The notes beneath the pieces are model-generated. The model saw only the letters and a list, made by a program, of their open reading frames with translations. It searched no databases and was not told the origin of the DNA. Below are positions 44,869-56,429 of a stretch of 64,000 nucleotides of DNA, in pieces (the stretch's first letter is position 1; each line of letters starts with the position of its first letter). The stretch covers positions 186,001 to 250,000 of the forward strand of contig JABSSW010000029.1 of the NCBI GenBank assembly GCA_018902385.1. The letters run 5' to 3'. The position numbers and the translations under genes were made by a program. Source of the DNA: Physcia stellaris (taxonomy: Eukaryota; Ascomycota; Lecanoromycetes; Caliciales; Physciaceae).

Positions 44869-47800
44869 CTAGTCTATTCCACGAAGCTCGGATCCCTCTT
44901 GTGACTTGGCTTTTGATGATATCGGCAGAGTCGGTCTTTTCATAGCCTCAATCTGCGATGTTGCGAATTTTACTTCGTTCATGAACATAAGCATGTCTAG
45001 TCGAGTCTCTTCATCTGCAAGCATCGAGATTGGGCCGTTGATTTGGCGAAAGAACGAAGATGTTGAGGGGTCGACGCCACCTTGCTCTTGGTCATCCATC
45101 AAGGCTGGAGGTCTCTGGATTTCCAGCACAAAGTGCGATGGAGGCTTATCCAGAAGGACTGAAAGTCTCCAGGGATCTATTGAAAATTTCGACAGCATCC
45201 GCCGAAGTCGAAATCAATGAAACTTCGAGTTTCTCTAGATCCTCGCTCTTGTCGTCGTCAAGTAGCTGCATGGTTTTTTTATATGAGTCAAATATGATTC
45301 CCAGCCGTTTAAAGGGATATGACTTCGCGTCGATCCAGTCAGGGCCGCCGACTGTGACATAGGTCACAGGAATCTTTTTAGAATTCAAAATCTGAAGGTC
45401 TCGAATGACTTTGAAAACACTCACCCCCTCGAGACCTCCAGTATACTCTCTCCAGGATTCTTTGGGCGGATACGGAATGGTACAGACCATCCTTTTTACA
45501 TCTATCCCGAAGCGTCTTGCGAAAGAGACGAGGATTTGAGCGGTAAAGAATTGGGGCGACTTGTAACGAACCTCTATCACAGGGCAATAGCCGCCATTTA
45601 GCCAGGTGCCAGTCACAATAAATTGTCGATCAGATGCATTCGAAAGGATGCCATCCCCGTTTACCGTCGCTTTAATCCGTCTTTGCACGTTACCGCAGGT
45701 AAGCCAGATGCATTTGGATTTCCCAGAGTGTGACGGACCAAGAACAAAGGTCGCATTATCCCTTTGCCAAAGCATGGCCATCGCCATGATAGTCTTTGGC
45801 GGGTCTGAGAGTCTACTAAGATTGTTCCGTAAATAGGCACCTATGCTCCTTTCGTACTCTGAAGTAACGTCGGTGATTTGTGAAGCAGTCACGATGCCAT
45901 TTCTTTGCAGTTCAAAGCAATGGTCGTTCAAGGCGCTGTCGATTAAGCAAAGATAATTTTTCCGATCGTTTTGAGACAAATCCGAGTTTAGACCCAGCAA
46001 AAAGCCCCAACAATTGCGGAACATACCGATATCTTGATCGTCGCTCGACATCATTGATTTATGGAATTTAGTGCTCGTACTATCGCTGGTATGTTTGTGT
46101 AACCTGTCAAACGTCATATTCTGCATTGATTGATCAAGAGAAGGAGTGACACTAACGGTGCGACTCTCAATGAAAGTTCCGCGTCTTCTTTAGGTTTGTG
46201 ATTTGAAGATGCTTTTTCAAACCACCGGGAGCTGAGATCTAGATTAGCAAGAGGGGTCTTCCCCGCCGATGTTTGCTCCATGTATTGAGTACATAAGTCG
46301 ACATAGCGGTGCATAATCTGCGAGGTTTGCTTCTCGATGCCATAGAACCCTAAGAATTCTTCAATCAATTCAAAATGCTTCTCGGGCTCCCTTTTCTCTT
46401 GGGGATAGTTAAGTGCCCCGCCGCGAACAGGGTAACATCTGCTAGCGGCTAGCACAATGGGTATGTTACCTAGTCGATCCGGGATGTCGGGGTCGCCTCC
46501 TTTTCGAAGTAGCCGCCCAGCTATTTCCTTAGAACCACGTGCTGCAATATATGACAGAGGCGTCCTGCCTTGAGAGGTACAACTGTTCACATTAATGTTT
46601 TTTCGGTCCAGCAATGCGTTCAAAATTGAATATGAAGAGCATCGCGCAGCTAAAAGCAGAGGGGTGTTTTCATCCCAGGCTGTTTTCTCGATATCAATAA
46701 TTGGTTGTTTTAGAAGAAATTGCACTACCGCGAATTGATCCTTGATAATGGCAGAATGGAGTGCGGTCTCCTGATCCTCACCCTTATGGTTGATGTCTAA
46801 TTCAGGTCGAGTGACGAGCAGCTTCATGACGGAAAGCCTGCCGTTGCGAGCAGCTAGTTGAAAGGGTCTAGAAATGTAGTGGTCGTCTCTAATTGGCTCT
46901 CGCTCAAGGTGTTTTAGGAATAGCTCAACAGTGTCCGTATCGTTGTTGATAGTTGCGTAGTCCAATGCCGTGCAGCCCCGGCTGTCAGGAGTATTGACTA
47001 CGATATCCGTTAAGTCTAATAGAGAAGCCACTATAGCCTTATGACCCATATGTGCGGCACGTATCAACGGTGTTTTTCGTGCATGATCTCGAACATTGGG
47101 ATCAACGTTGGTTCGAATTAGGAACAGTCGAAATTCTGCTGAGCAACCAATATGTGCCAGGAAGTGCAAGATGCTATAGGTTCCTTTCGATGATCGTTCC
47201 GGGCCAAGGAAGCCTCGTCCCTGGCTTTCCAGTATATTTTTCCTCAGCTGCTGTCCATGCATTTCTTCTGTCATGTACGTGTTTTGGTAAGAATCGGATG
47301 TATAGTGTTCACGAAGTCTTGCACCATAGTGATCCCAGAGCTCTTGTAGGTAATTCATACCAATATCTGCCGCTTTCTCGTTATTGCCATTCCTTCCAAG
47401 TTGTTCGACCTCTTCGCAAACTTCTACAAAACGTCTCTCTGCACGGGAAAGGCTTGAAGGCTCATGAGATCGCAGACCTTCTCTGTCTGTGGAGTTTGTA
47501 TCAGTATTTAAGCGTGTCGGAATCCATCTCTCAATATCAAGCCGTCGTTCCGTTGCAAAAGTTTGACCAGCTTCCGAGGCTAATCCAAAGCCTGTAGTGC
47601 TGCCTGCAGCAGACGCCCTTGAGCCAATGACTGTACGGGTACTTGATACGAACTCATGGGCAGACTGCACGCATTCATTCAAGACCTCCTGAAAATCTTC
47701 ATCCTCGAATTTGAGCTCCTTGCTGCTCTCTTTAAGACTTTCATCTGCCTTTTCCATCGTCTCGGATGATTGTGACGGAATTTGAGCTTCCCCCGCTCTG

Positions 47801-48827
47801 GTGGAGTTTTAGTGTCTTCAAGGGGCCTCGTGGGGTGCTGGCATTGAATCGTCGCTAATTGCTCCTTGATTCCATCAAGTTTCATGTTGAGGATGGCATC
47901 GGTATCCAGGCCGACAGAATTCGATTCCATATGAAGCCATCTGTTCATAGACCGATTAGCGCCTATTTGCTTCACCCCATAGATATTAGCTTGCATCTTG
48001 AAGGGTGGGAAGTGAGCAAGCTTGATGGACTTGTTTCTGAGGCGATTAAGTGCTGACGCAAGTAGACTTATTGCCTCCGTACTCGCAAAAACTTTTGCTA
48101 GTAATTCGAGCCAAGAATGCAATGGAGCGAAGCCTACTAAAACATTTGATTTCGCATCTTGTCCCAAGATCAGGAACGGGATGGGGCATTGCACACGAAA
48201 AATCCGGGCTAAGACGATGATCGACAACTTCATTGTAAACACCTCTCCTTAACCTTCCCATTTCCTTGGTGCTCATGGAATCAGGATCCAAGTCCATGTT
48301 TTGCACGGGCAGAAGTCAACTTGGTCACAACCATGATACTTTCTTGCGCGGCGAAAATAATGGGGAACAACTCACATGCTGATTGATTGCAGGGTTATCT
48401 GCATCATTATGTTATGTGACTGTATCTTTCCTCGCAGTGATGTGATATCATCGCTTTGCAAGCGTAGCCGGAGCTGCTTGATAGGTTTCTTGAGAATTCC
48501 ACCAGTGTCCCGATTCAGCCGCTGGAGAATCCCTCTCAAGGTTTCCATCGATCGACGACATCTTTCCAACAGCTCTCCGACATTAGTCCACAGCTTGCCA
48601 TCATACTGCTGATGAGCGGAGTTGATCACGGCTAGCGTGCGAGGATGCTTAAAAGTGGTGCTGAGGGCGTCGAGTACGCGGGCCAGACTATCGACTTCAT
48701 CGTAAAAACCAGTCACGTTGGCGTCTACTTTTTGGGTGCTTTCGTAGAAATGATAGAGAGAGGTTGAACATTGGACGCACAAAGTAGCAAGTCCAGCGGC
48801 GGCTGCCGCTATGGAAAGAGGGTCCAT
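44869..48827 (-). pseudogene. HeLo-like / ankyrin-repeat protein gene broken by single-base indels
   Basis: Exon 1 (48376-48827) encodes MDPLSIAAAAAGLATLCVQC with the helical pattern of the HeLo-like N-terminal domain of fungal STAND/NLR-type proteins. A donor GTGAGT follows. A coiled region (LDTDAILNMKLDGIKEQLAT) then leads into 46114-47757, with about seven ankyrin repeats (KTPLIRAAHMGHKAIVASLL, ETALHSAIIKDQFAVVQFLL, NTPLLLAARCSSYSILNALL, RTPLSYIAARGSKEIAGRLL). An uncharacterised C-terminal domain of about 400 residues comes last, ending at 44869. The frame changes three times without nearby introns: at a run of five G (47790-47794), near 46,175 (three T), and at GG near 45,147. Each is mended by one base. 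No other stops interrupt the pieces. The link from exon 1 to the coiled region is unresolved. Intact relatives act in non-self recognition or are orphan NLR-like proteins. Confidence 0.65.
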
Positions 48828-49168
48828 GGGAACGTAACGTAGAAAAGGGAATACAAAAGAAAGACGGTTTGTCCAGCATTCAAGACGCTGAGAATCAGAT
48901 CAGACGAGGCTGTCAGGAATAAGCATGCCCACCCAGTCTTTGACAGTCCAGACGACGCGGGTGCGCCTCGTCGAGAGGCTGTGCACTGCGCCTCTTTTGG
49001 TCGAGGCTTTTCGAACTCGAACCCTAAAACTCATAGCTAGCATCTTTAACCCTAACAACTCCTTGTCATCGAGTCCGAGAAGTTTTGGCCTTTAGATTCT
49101 GCAACCTGAAACTCCGAATCTCATCTCGTGAGTCCTAATCGATCAGTATCTCCCGCAAAGCCGTGAAG
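48828..49168. promoter_or_regulatory. Divergent intergenic region
   Basis: 341 bases between the start codons of the HeLo-like/ankyrin gene (minus) and the C2H2 gene (plus). No specific element was recognised. Confidence 0.4.
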
Positions 49169-50662
49169 ATGCCTCCAGTAGACATTCCCAAACCGGGTCG
49201 TCCTCGAGCTCCAAACCCAGCTAATTGGATGAATAGCACGGGGATCGAATGCCTGCGCCTATGGTAGGTAGGTTGCTTTCGTATTGTCTAACAACTGACA
49301 TTCTGTCTGATGCAAAAGTTGAAACCATGTAGATGGCTGAATTGATGTTTCCAATATATTTCTATGCTTTCTATCTAAATGGCTTTTGCATCTCTGTGCA
49401 ATATCCATGAGGACTCTCTGGGCACTTACCCCCCAAATCCTTCTCGGCACCTCGATATATGCTCTTGGGTCCATCTCATTGCTCCGACCCACAAAAGAGC
49501 AATCAGGTTTCAGATGCTGATATTGAAATGTGCAGACCGAATCCGCGAAGGAGGCACGAAAGGCTTTCTACTGTGAACTGTGTAGTAAGGGGTACGGACG
49601 GATCAACGACTTTGAGGCGCATGAGAGCAGTTATGATCATTTGCATAAGAAGGTACGTTATACTGTGCTTTCATACTCTCACTTTCTTTCTTTCTCCTCG
49701 CTACCCGCCCTTGCTCCGGGTGAAAAAGAGTGGAAGCAAATGGAGAAAACGATTATGGATCATGAGGGACATGGGGGAGTGCTGCCTTCTTCCACAAACA
49801 CCCTTACACTTGGATGTTTCATTATCTGGTTTGCGTACAGGGCAACATCAGTACCAATCTGTCCGTCCCGCCAATCATGGACCCTCCCCACTGCTACTAT
49901 CACACAACGTATACCTAATATTTCCTCCCTTCGAAATCTGTCATTTCCGTCCCAATTCCTCTTCGCAATTCAGGCCCTTCTGTCCGCAACATCCCGCATC
50001 CAGAATCTCCCAACCCTCCACCACCCGCCTAACTAATACTCCCACAGCGCCTCAAAGAAATGAAACAACTCTCCAAAGACCCCTCCTCCCGCACGCGCGC
50101 TCTGAAAGCCGAAGCCCGCGCGAACGAGAAATCCGGCGCCTCGGTCTCTGCCATCACCATCAAACCTATCTCTGGTACGTTTTTTCTGTCTTTCCCACTC
50201 CTCTTCATCTCGTCATCACTTTCACCATCAATCTCGTTATCGAAGAAAAAGAGAAGGTAAAGCATTAAATAAACACAAAGTAAAAGAAAACCACAGAAAA
50301 CCAGCAAACCTCTAAAGAGCAAGCAACAACCAACATCCTCCCCACCCAACCAGCCCCCAAATTCCCCTTTCAAAAGCTAACAAACGCTGCTCAAATCAGG
50401 CACCGGAGGCGGCAGCAGCGGCGGATTCAAAAAGGGAGGCTTTAAATCCGCTTTTAAACCTGCTTTAGACGACGACGCAGCCGCGACACAACCCGAGATC
50501 GTGCGGGAGAAGAGCGCATCGGAAACGGCTACGACGGGGAAAGTGCGTGTGGTAGAGATGAATGCGGACGAGGAGAGCGCCTCTGAGAGCGAGGAGGGGG
50601 AGGGCATGTATGACCCCCATCATCCGACGGGGTGTTGGGCTGGGTGTCCGGGCGGGCGATGA
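49169..50662 (+). CDS. C2H2 zinc-finger protein (ZNF804/GPATCH8-type finger)
   Basis: Exon 1 (49169-49263) encodes MPPVDIPKPGRPRAPNPANW then MNSTGIECLRLW. Later exons 49536-49652, 50048-50174 and 50400-50662 join in phase (GTACGT...CAG and GTACGT...CAG). The finger reads FYCELCSKGYGRINDFEAHE then SSYDHLHKKRLKEMKQL: C-x2-C, then H-x5-H, followed by a basic helix. This is the arrangement of the single finger in human ZNF804A/GPATCH8, linked to RNA-processing factors. The C-terminus is Gly/Lys-rich, then acidic, and ends in a conserved-looking CWAGCPGGR. The 272-nt gap between exons 1 and 2 cannot be removed in phase with the obvious GTAGGT donor, because exon 1 ends in phase 2 and exon 2 starts in phase 0. 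A small exon or an alternative site is therefore missing from this model. Nuclear location is inferred. Confidence 0.65.
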
Positions 50663-51465
50663 GTGGGAGGGGAGATGCTGCAAGTTGCTGTGTCTGGGCG
50701 GGATGTAGTGGAGGAGGGATGACTTGGTGTTGGCTCAGTTCATTAGCCGATTAGCGAAGATGGTATCTAGCTCATCAGTTCCTTTCACCATCTGACCAGA
50801 CTTCGGTAGGCTACCTCGTTCTCGTCTCCATTGATCCTCATTCGGCTTTGTTCTCACTACAACTTGAGCGGAAAAAGAACCGGGGAAAAAGGTTGGGCGG
50901 GAATGAGAACGTGCTCTTGAGGGATTGCTGTGAGCTTAGACTGGGGAGGGAGGTAGTTCTTCATTTCGAATAAGGCAAGCTAGTGCTGACACGGAGTTGG
51001 ACGCCTTGAGGTTGCCTGATTTACAAACGCAGGGAGGCGTGACTCTCTCAGGACAGGATCAGGACAGGATGACGAGATGAAAGGGAGCCACTCCGAGGCA
51101 TCTAAGAGGATGTCCTTGTGCCAGCATGACCGCATATGCCATCGACAATGGGGTTTCACTTGGCGCGCTAGAGCGCCAAGACCTTAACGGGCCAATCTCT
51201 TCTGGAATCTTTCCTCTTGTGTCACCCTGTGCAACCACTGCGACAGCTTCGAAATTCAGCTCCTGTACACATCGTATTCGGAAATTGTAGACTTCCGACC
51301 CTCCACCGATCCCCCTTTTTAAAATGCTCAATCAGATGGGGCTCAACTGCACACAGCCCCTCACAAAGCTCATGTCTATCGGGCGATTCGAACATGTGAG
51401 TCTTCTTTTTCGCTATTTCTCTAAATCTCGAGCACTCGTTAGAATTGCAATATATCGATCATATA
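50663..51465. other. Intergenic, no supported gene
   Basis: About 800 bases including the promoter of the GPI-anchored protein gene. A 90-codon minus ORF (51059-51331) has no motif. Confidence 0.4.
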
Positions 51466-54345
51466 ATGGCACTCATTCTTTTGGTTCTTGCTCTATGTGT
51501 TCCGAATGCAGTTTCTTCAAGCGTAATGAGTATTTCCTCTGATAATGCGATATTTCCAAATACTACCTCGTCATTCCCGTCTGGGACGTCATCAAGTACG
51601 CTTGGGAGTCTCTACTTGTCCCCTTATTCGGCAAACGGAAGTGATAGATCCAGGCTCTTTCTAGATTGTTCAAGTTGTGTGTTTACGTGGCTTCTTCAAG
51701 CACAAGTCACTCTGCTAATAGTGATACTGTATAGCGTATGACTTGAACGGTACAACATTGCCTTCTCCGACAACAGCGCGTCAACAGTCTTTCGAAGAAT
51801 ATTGGTGCCAAAATGACGCGGGTGATTTCGAGTTCGGACCCGGTTTGGGTCAAGACTCAGATTCATTCGATCCCGTGCCGATATTCTTCGATCTCAACGA
51901 TACCGAGAAAAGCCTTTGCATGTCTCTACAGAAAGCAAATTACAGTAGTTGGCTTCAGAAAACCCAAACAACTAGCAGTTGGACGCCAGCGATGACAACT
52001 CCTTGTTGCAATAAACCCTGCCATGTTGGCGTTGAAGAAGCTCAACTGCTACTTTGGCCTACTCCAGCGCCTGTCCCAAATGTAACCACACTCGTTGATG
52101 ATGAAGGATTTACCTTGTAAGTTCGACGAAGCATACATATTCCTGTAGCTGACATAATAAACACAGCACTTCGCCATCAGTGTACATCGTGTTTAAAAAC
52201 ATTGCAGCTACAGGGCTTTGGGGATGCGGGACCCTAAGTCCATCGTTCGCAAGACTGACCCATGGATATCCCGCATCCGATATCTCGACCGTTGTCTCAC
52301 AGATAGAGCCTAGACCCAATGCCCCTAACGGACCCGAGCAAGTTTTGAACACAGCAGATCTTTTCACCAATTGCAGCTCCATCAGCTACTATCCCTCTAC
52401 TTATAATAGACACTGTTATCCTCTCATCCTTTACCCACATGGTCTGCGCGACGTAAATCCAGCCTGGCAGTCTTGTGCTGATTCTGGAAAAAGAGGCAAT
52501 CATCTGGCGATATTTGATCCGCCCCGAGTTTTGACACCAGTATCTGCGTTGGGTCCAGCTACGACTGAAGAACCTACTTCTTTGAGTGTCACGACTGCCG
52601 CTCCAGCCCCAATCATTCCTACACCATCGGTCAAGAAGACAGATACTCCAACGGCTCCTTCCTCGTCTAGCCACTCAGAGTTCGATCCACATCAGCAATC
52701 ATCTATTAAAATCGACTCAACCCCAGCCTCAACGGCAGAAACACAGACTGAGCATGTCTCCAGCAGTTCATCCCCATTTTCGATGACTCTTGGCTCAGAG
52801 CCAGCCTCAGGCTCAAAGTCCAGAGCTTCACCTCTTGCTAGAACGAAAAATACTATCGTCACAAAACCACAAAAATCTTCTGTATCCAGCAACAAGTCAG
52901 CGGCTTCTAAGGTTTCAGCCATTGACTCATTTTCCAATCCAGTCCCAAAGAGGCCAGACCCTCACAGTCCAATCTCTGCAACTACAGATACTGTCACCCC
53001 TACGGACAAAACGAGAGGAAAAGACGATCCTACGGAGCATCTGCCGGCTCTTGGACCGCTGGCCTTGATGACTTATTCTGTGATCGAAGCTGATAATTCT
53101 GTCCTTCGTGATCCCAAGCAGACGTCCCATCCTGCTCAGCCCACCAAAGGTCTGTCTCAAGAACACTCAGGCCTTCAACTTGTCCACTCACCTCAAAGTC
53201 TCGTCACTAACGACAGCCCTTCACAAGCCCCCGGAAAGCCATCAGAGGTATCCTTCGCAGTCGTCGATCAAGAAGGCTTATCGCTCGCTGGTACAGTGCG
53301 CAGATCAGGACCTGTTATGATTGCAGGGTCCACTGTGAAGGCTGGCGCGACAGCGATTCCAATCCAAGGACATCAGATTTCCGTTGATTCGGCCACTTCC
53401 AGGATTTTCATTGATGGTGAAACACTAGCGATACCCTCCCTACCAGCAGACACTAGGAGTAGAGTTGTCGGCTCCCAAGCAAACCCATCTGCAAGAAGTA
53501 CCACTAGACATGCGACCCAAGTAGAGCCCTCTAACGTCATTTACATTGACGGGAAAACAATTACTCGCGGAGGCGAATCCGTGACAATCTCTAAGACTCC
53601 TGTCGGCTTCAACTCAAACGGAGATTTGGTAGTAGGCACTTCAACAATCCGAGATTTCGATCGACATTCATCCCAGGACCAGCTTCCCCTAATAACGGTC
53701 GGGAGCCTTACTCTCACAAAAGGAGGCGCTAACCAGGCAAAGGATTCTACCGGTGACGCTCCCACGTCCATAGGTCGACATGCCACCACAGAATCTGGTA
53801 CCACAATGTCTTACGTCGATGGCAGCCTACTTCCAGGCGAAACCATCACAGCCGCAGGTCACTCGTTGACCATCCCTCTAAATGGAATAGCGATCAACGG
53901 CACAACCTTGTCTCTCGATGGATCACCTATAACCATCGCCGGCATACCGGTATCTCTAGGTACTGATGGGCTAGTAATCGGTACATCAACAATACCCAGA
54001 TCTTCTCTATCCCCCAATGCAGATCTCACCATCAGCGGTCAACCGTACACCGTATCGCCGCTACCAGATGTAATAGTTATCGCAGCAACGACAGTTTCCG
54101 ATATACCGACTGGAACGACAAGACTAGCCAGTGTGAGTACTCGTGGACAAAAAGACACAACGGGCTTCAAATTCGATGGCGCTCCGGAGCCTACTTCCAC
54201 CTTTACAGGTCCCACTGATGGAAGTACAGCCGCTGAGCGTGCATCAGGTTTGGCAACATCGACAAACGGCACGCCCGGGCTCTCAGTACCACTAAAGATA
54301 CCTGCGCTTTTGCTCATTTTACTTTTCTGCTTTATCTTGGCATAA
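51466..54345 (+). CDS. Large secreted, predicted GPI-anchored cell-surface protein
   Basis: Exons 51466-51676, 51735-52116 and 52167-54345 give 923 aa. The second donor is GTAAGT. The first is taken as GTGTGT, with GTTGTG two bases upstream as an alternative that does not fit phase as well. The N-terminus is a signal peptide (MALILLVLALCVPNAVSS). A cysteine-containing domain of about 280 residues follows (CQNDAGDFEFGPG, CCNKPCHVGVEEAQ, VYIVFKNIAATGLWGCG, CYPLILYPHG). Then comes a long Ser/Thr/Pro-rich stalk, and from about residue 380 a region of Gly-rich repeats of the form x-IDGxTI...GGxxxTIS...GDLVVGTSTI. The end has a small-residue omega region (STNGTPG) and a hydrophobic tail (IPALLLILLFCFILA), as needed for a GPI anchor. 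No enzymatic motif. It probably sits in the plasma membrane or wall; adhesion is a guess. Confidence 0.78.
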
Positions 54346-56429
54346 ATAGACGCATTACAATTCGCAGCCACCCACTGATCTGACCCAAACATCCTAGCAT
54401 TCACCACACATCCTCCGACAAGCTCCTACCCGTATGCTGGCCCCCACCTTGCCACTCTTCAATCATTGGGAGCAAGAGCAAGCAACATATGAGAGAGCCA
54501 GAGTCAAAGTTCGCTATTTGCGAAGATTCGTAAAACAACTGAAGGAATTCATCCTTCCAGAACTTAAAATCAGACTCGGAGCCTGCTTTCGTATTACAAA
54601 CGTCTTCCCAGATCAGCCCAAATCGTGAAGTCCGAGACGCGGAAAATCAGAAGCGGCCCGAGCGAGAGCGAGAGCGTGGATGGTAAGCGGTCAGAAGGTA
54701 GCACCTGCAAAAAAGACTGTTGGATTTCAAGTTCAATATCAATCCGTCGTGGGTGAAATGATAGTAAAATAACGTTTCTTTTCCTCTCTCTTATCAAAAC
54801 CGAATAACCCACCAAAAAAATAGCAGAGACAAAAGGCTCGACCACTCAATTCCTGGGGTCCCTGGGTTCTTCGGGCCACGCGCTAGAGGAATATAGTCGG
54901 GTCTGATAACATAGTAGGATAGAGGTAGGTATAGCAGGCCATAGTAAAGCAGACGAAAGCAGACGAAATCAATCGAAAGTAAACCAACAAGAATCATAAA
55001 GATATTCCAATCTTACTCTCTCCCCAAAACAGCCATCAAGTTTACACCGCTCACTCTCTTGATGAACGTCTCTCTCTCTCTCTCTCTGCTCTTCTACTGT
55101 TTTCTTCTTCTCCGACGTACACACGCTCTTCATCTACACGTCAAAATAAGCATATCCCTCCCCCCTCGCTCCTTCAATCACAACTAAAAACACACACCAG
55201 CCAGCCCAAGTCCCAATTCCTCTCCACGATTCCCGCTCCACAGGTCCTTTGTCCGCGGATTTCTTCTCCGCCAGTTTTCACCTCTACAACGTTTCTTTTC
55301 TCTGCAACCCCTTCATTCTCACATTTCCTTCTTTGCAATATCCATGCCCCGCGAATCACGTCTCTGCACTTTTCTTCTTGCTTCTTCACAAATTTCTCTC
55401 TTTCATTGGTTTCGTTCCCTGCAAGGTTTTCATCCCTCGCGACCATACTTTTGTTTCAAAAACAATCTCGATTCGCGCTGAAGTCTATGTTGCTCTTTTT
55501 AGTGTCTAGAAAACGAGAAATCGGTAGCGGTGAGGAAAGTAAGACAGAATAGAAAGAGTGTCAAGAATAGAAGTTTGAAGAAAGAAGAAGAAAAAAAGAG
55601 ATAGAAATCAACAACAGCAACGAATTTATACAAAGTTCCGAAATCTAAAAAGCAAAAAGCTAAAAGAGATCAAGAACTCTACCGGAACAAAAAACGCAAG
55701 AAAAATCCATGAAAGCTCAAAGAACCTGTAGAGTAAAATAAAGAAACTATGACGCTCTTCCCACCGTCTAGCTAAGAAATCGGTAGCGATGGTGAAAGTG
55801 GAGTAAAAATAGAAAGAGTGTCAAGAACAGAAAGTTGGAGAAAGAAGGAAAAAAGAGATAGAAATCAATAACAGCACGAAATTATACAAGTCACGGAATC
55901 TAAAAAGCCAAACGCTAAAAGACTACCGGAGCAAGGGACGCAAGAACACAAAGAACCTGTAGAGTAAAAGAAAGCGCCCCCACCCCATCCCTCCCCCTGA
56001 AAAATACTGGAAGTTAGAAAGGGATCCAATCATCTCGCCTCCAAAAATAAACCAGAGGGAAAAAAAAAGAAAGGAAAAAAATAGAGAAAAGGGAACTAAT
56101 GAGGAAATACCTCCTCCAGGAGAACGTGAACTTTTGCATAAGAATTAGTCTATCAGGTACGCTACGCCGACGCCCAACCGCCCAATAATCGTCCTTCTAA
56201 AGCCAGATTAGGTAGAAAGGGTATGCTCTGTACAAAGAAGTGCGTGTGTGAGGTCATCGAGTTCAGTCTGCCCGCCCCCAATCCCTGTGAAGAACGCCCC
56301 TGTTAAAAAGTGAAGTTGAAACAAGAACACAAGCGGACGAAGGATAGAGGGAGATCCTCCTCCAAACAAAAAGGGTCATTTACTATCATGCATGCTAAAC
56401 GACCATATCATCCTTCTCATAGACTTATT
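54346..56429. other. Low-complexity intergenic region between GPI-protein and FAS alpha genes
   Basis: 2.08 kb, convergent 3' ends, A- and C/T-rich, with a TC microsatellite at about 55,068-55,087 and a duplicated segment listed separately. Short ORFs (54434-54628, 54594-54845 minus, 55249-55509) lack motifs. Confidence 0.5.
55517..55970. repeat. Imperfect direct duplication, copies 259 bp apart
   Basis: Copy 1 (about 55517-55739) and copy 2 (about 55776-55970) both begin GAAATCGGTAGCG, share AATAGAAAGAGTGTCAAGAA, AAGAGATAGAAATCAA, AATCTAAAAAG and GCTAAAAGA, and end AAAGAACCTGTAGAGTAAAA. Copy 2 is about 28 bases shorter through small deletions. Both are A-rich and non-coding. Confidence 0.8.
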
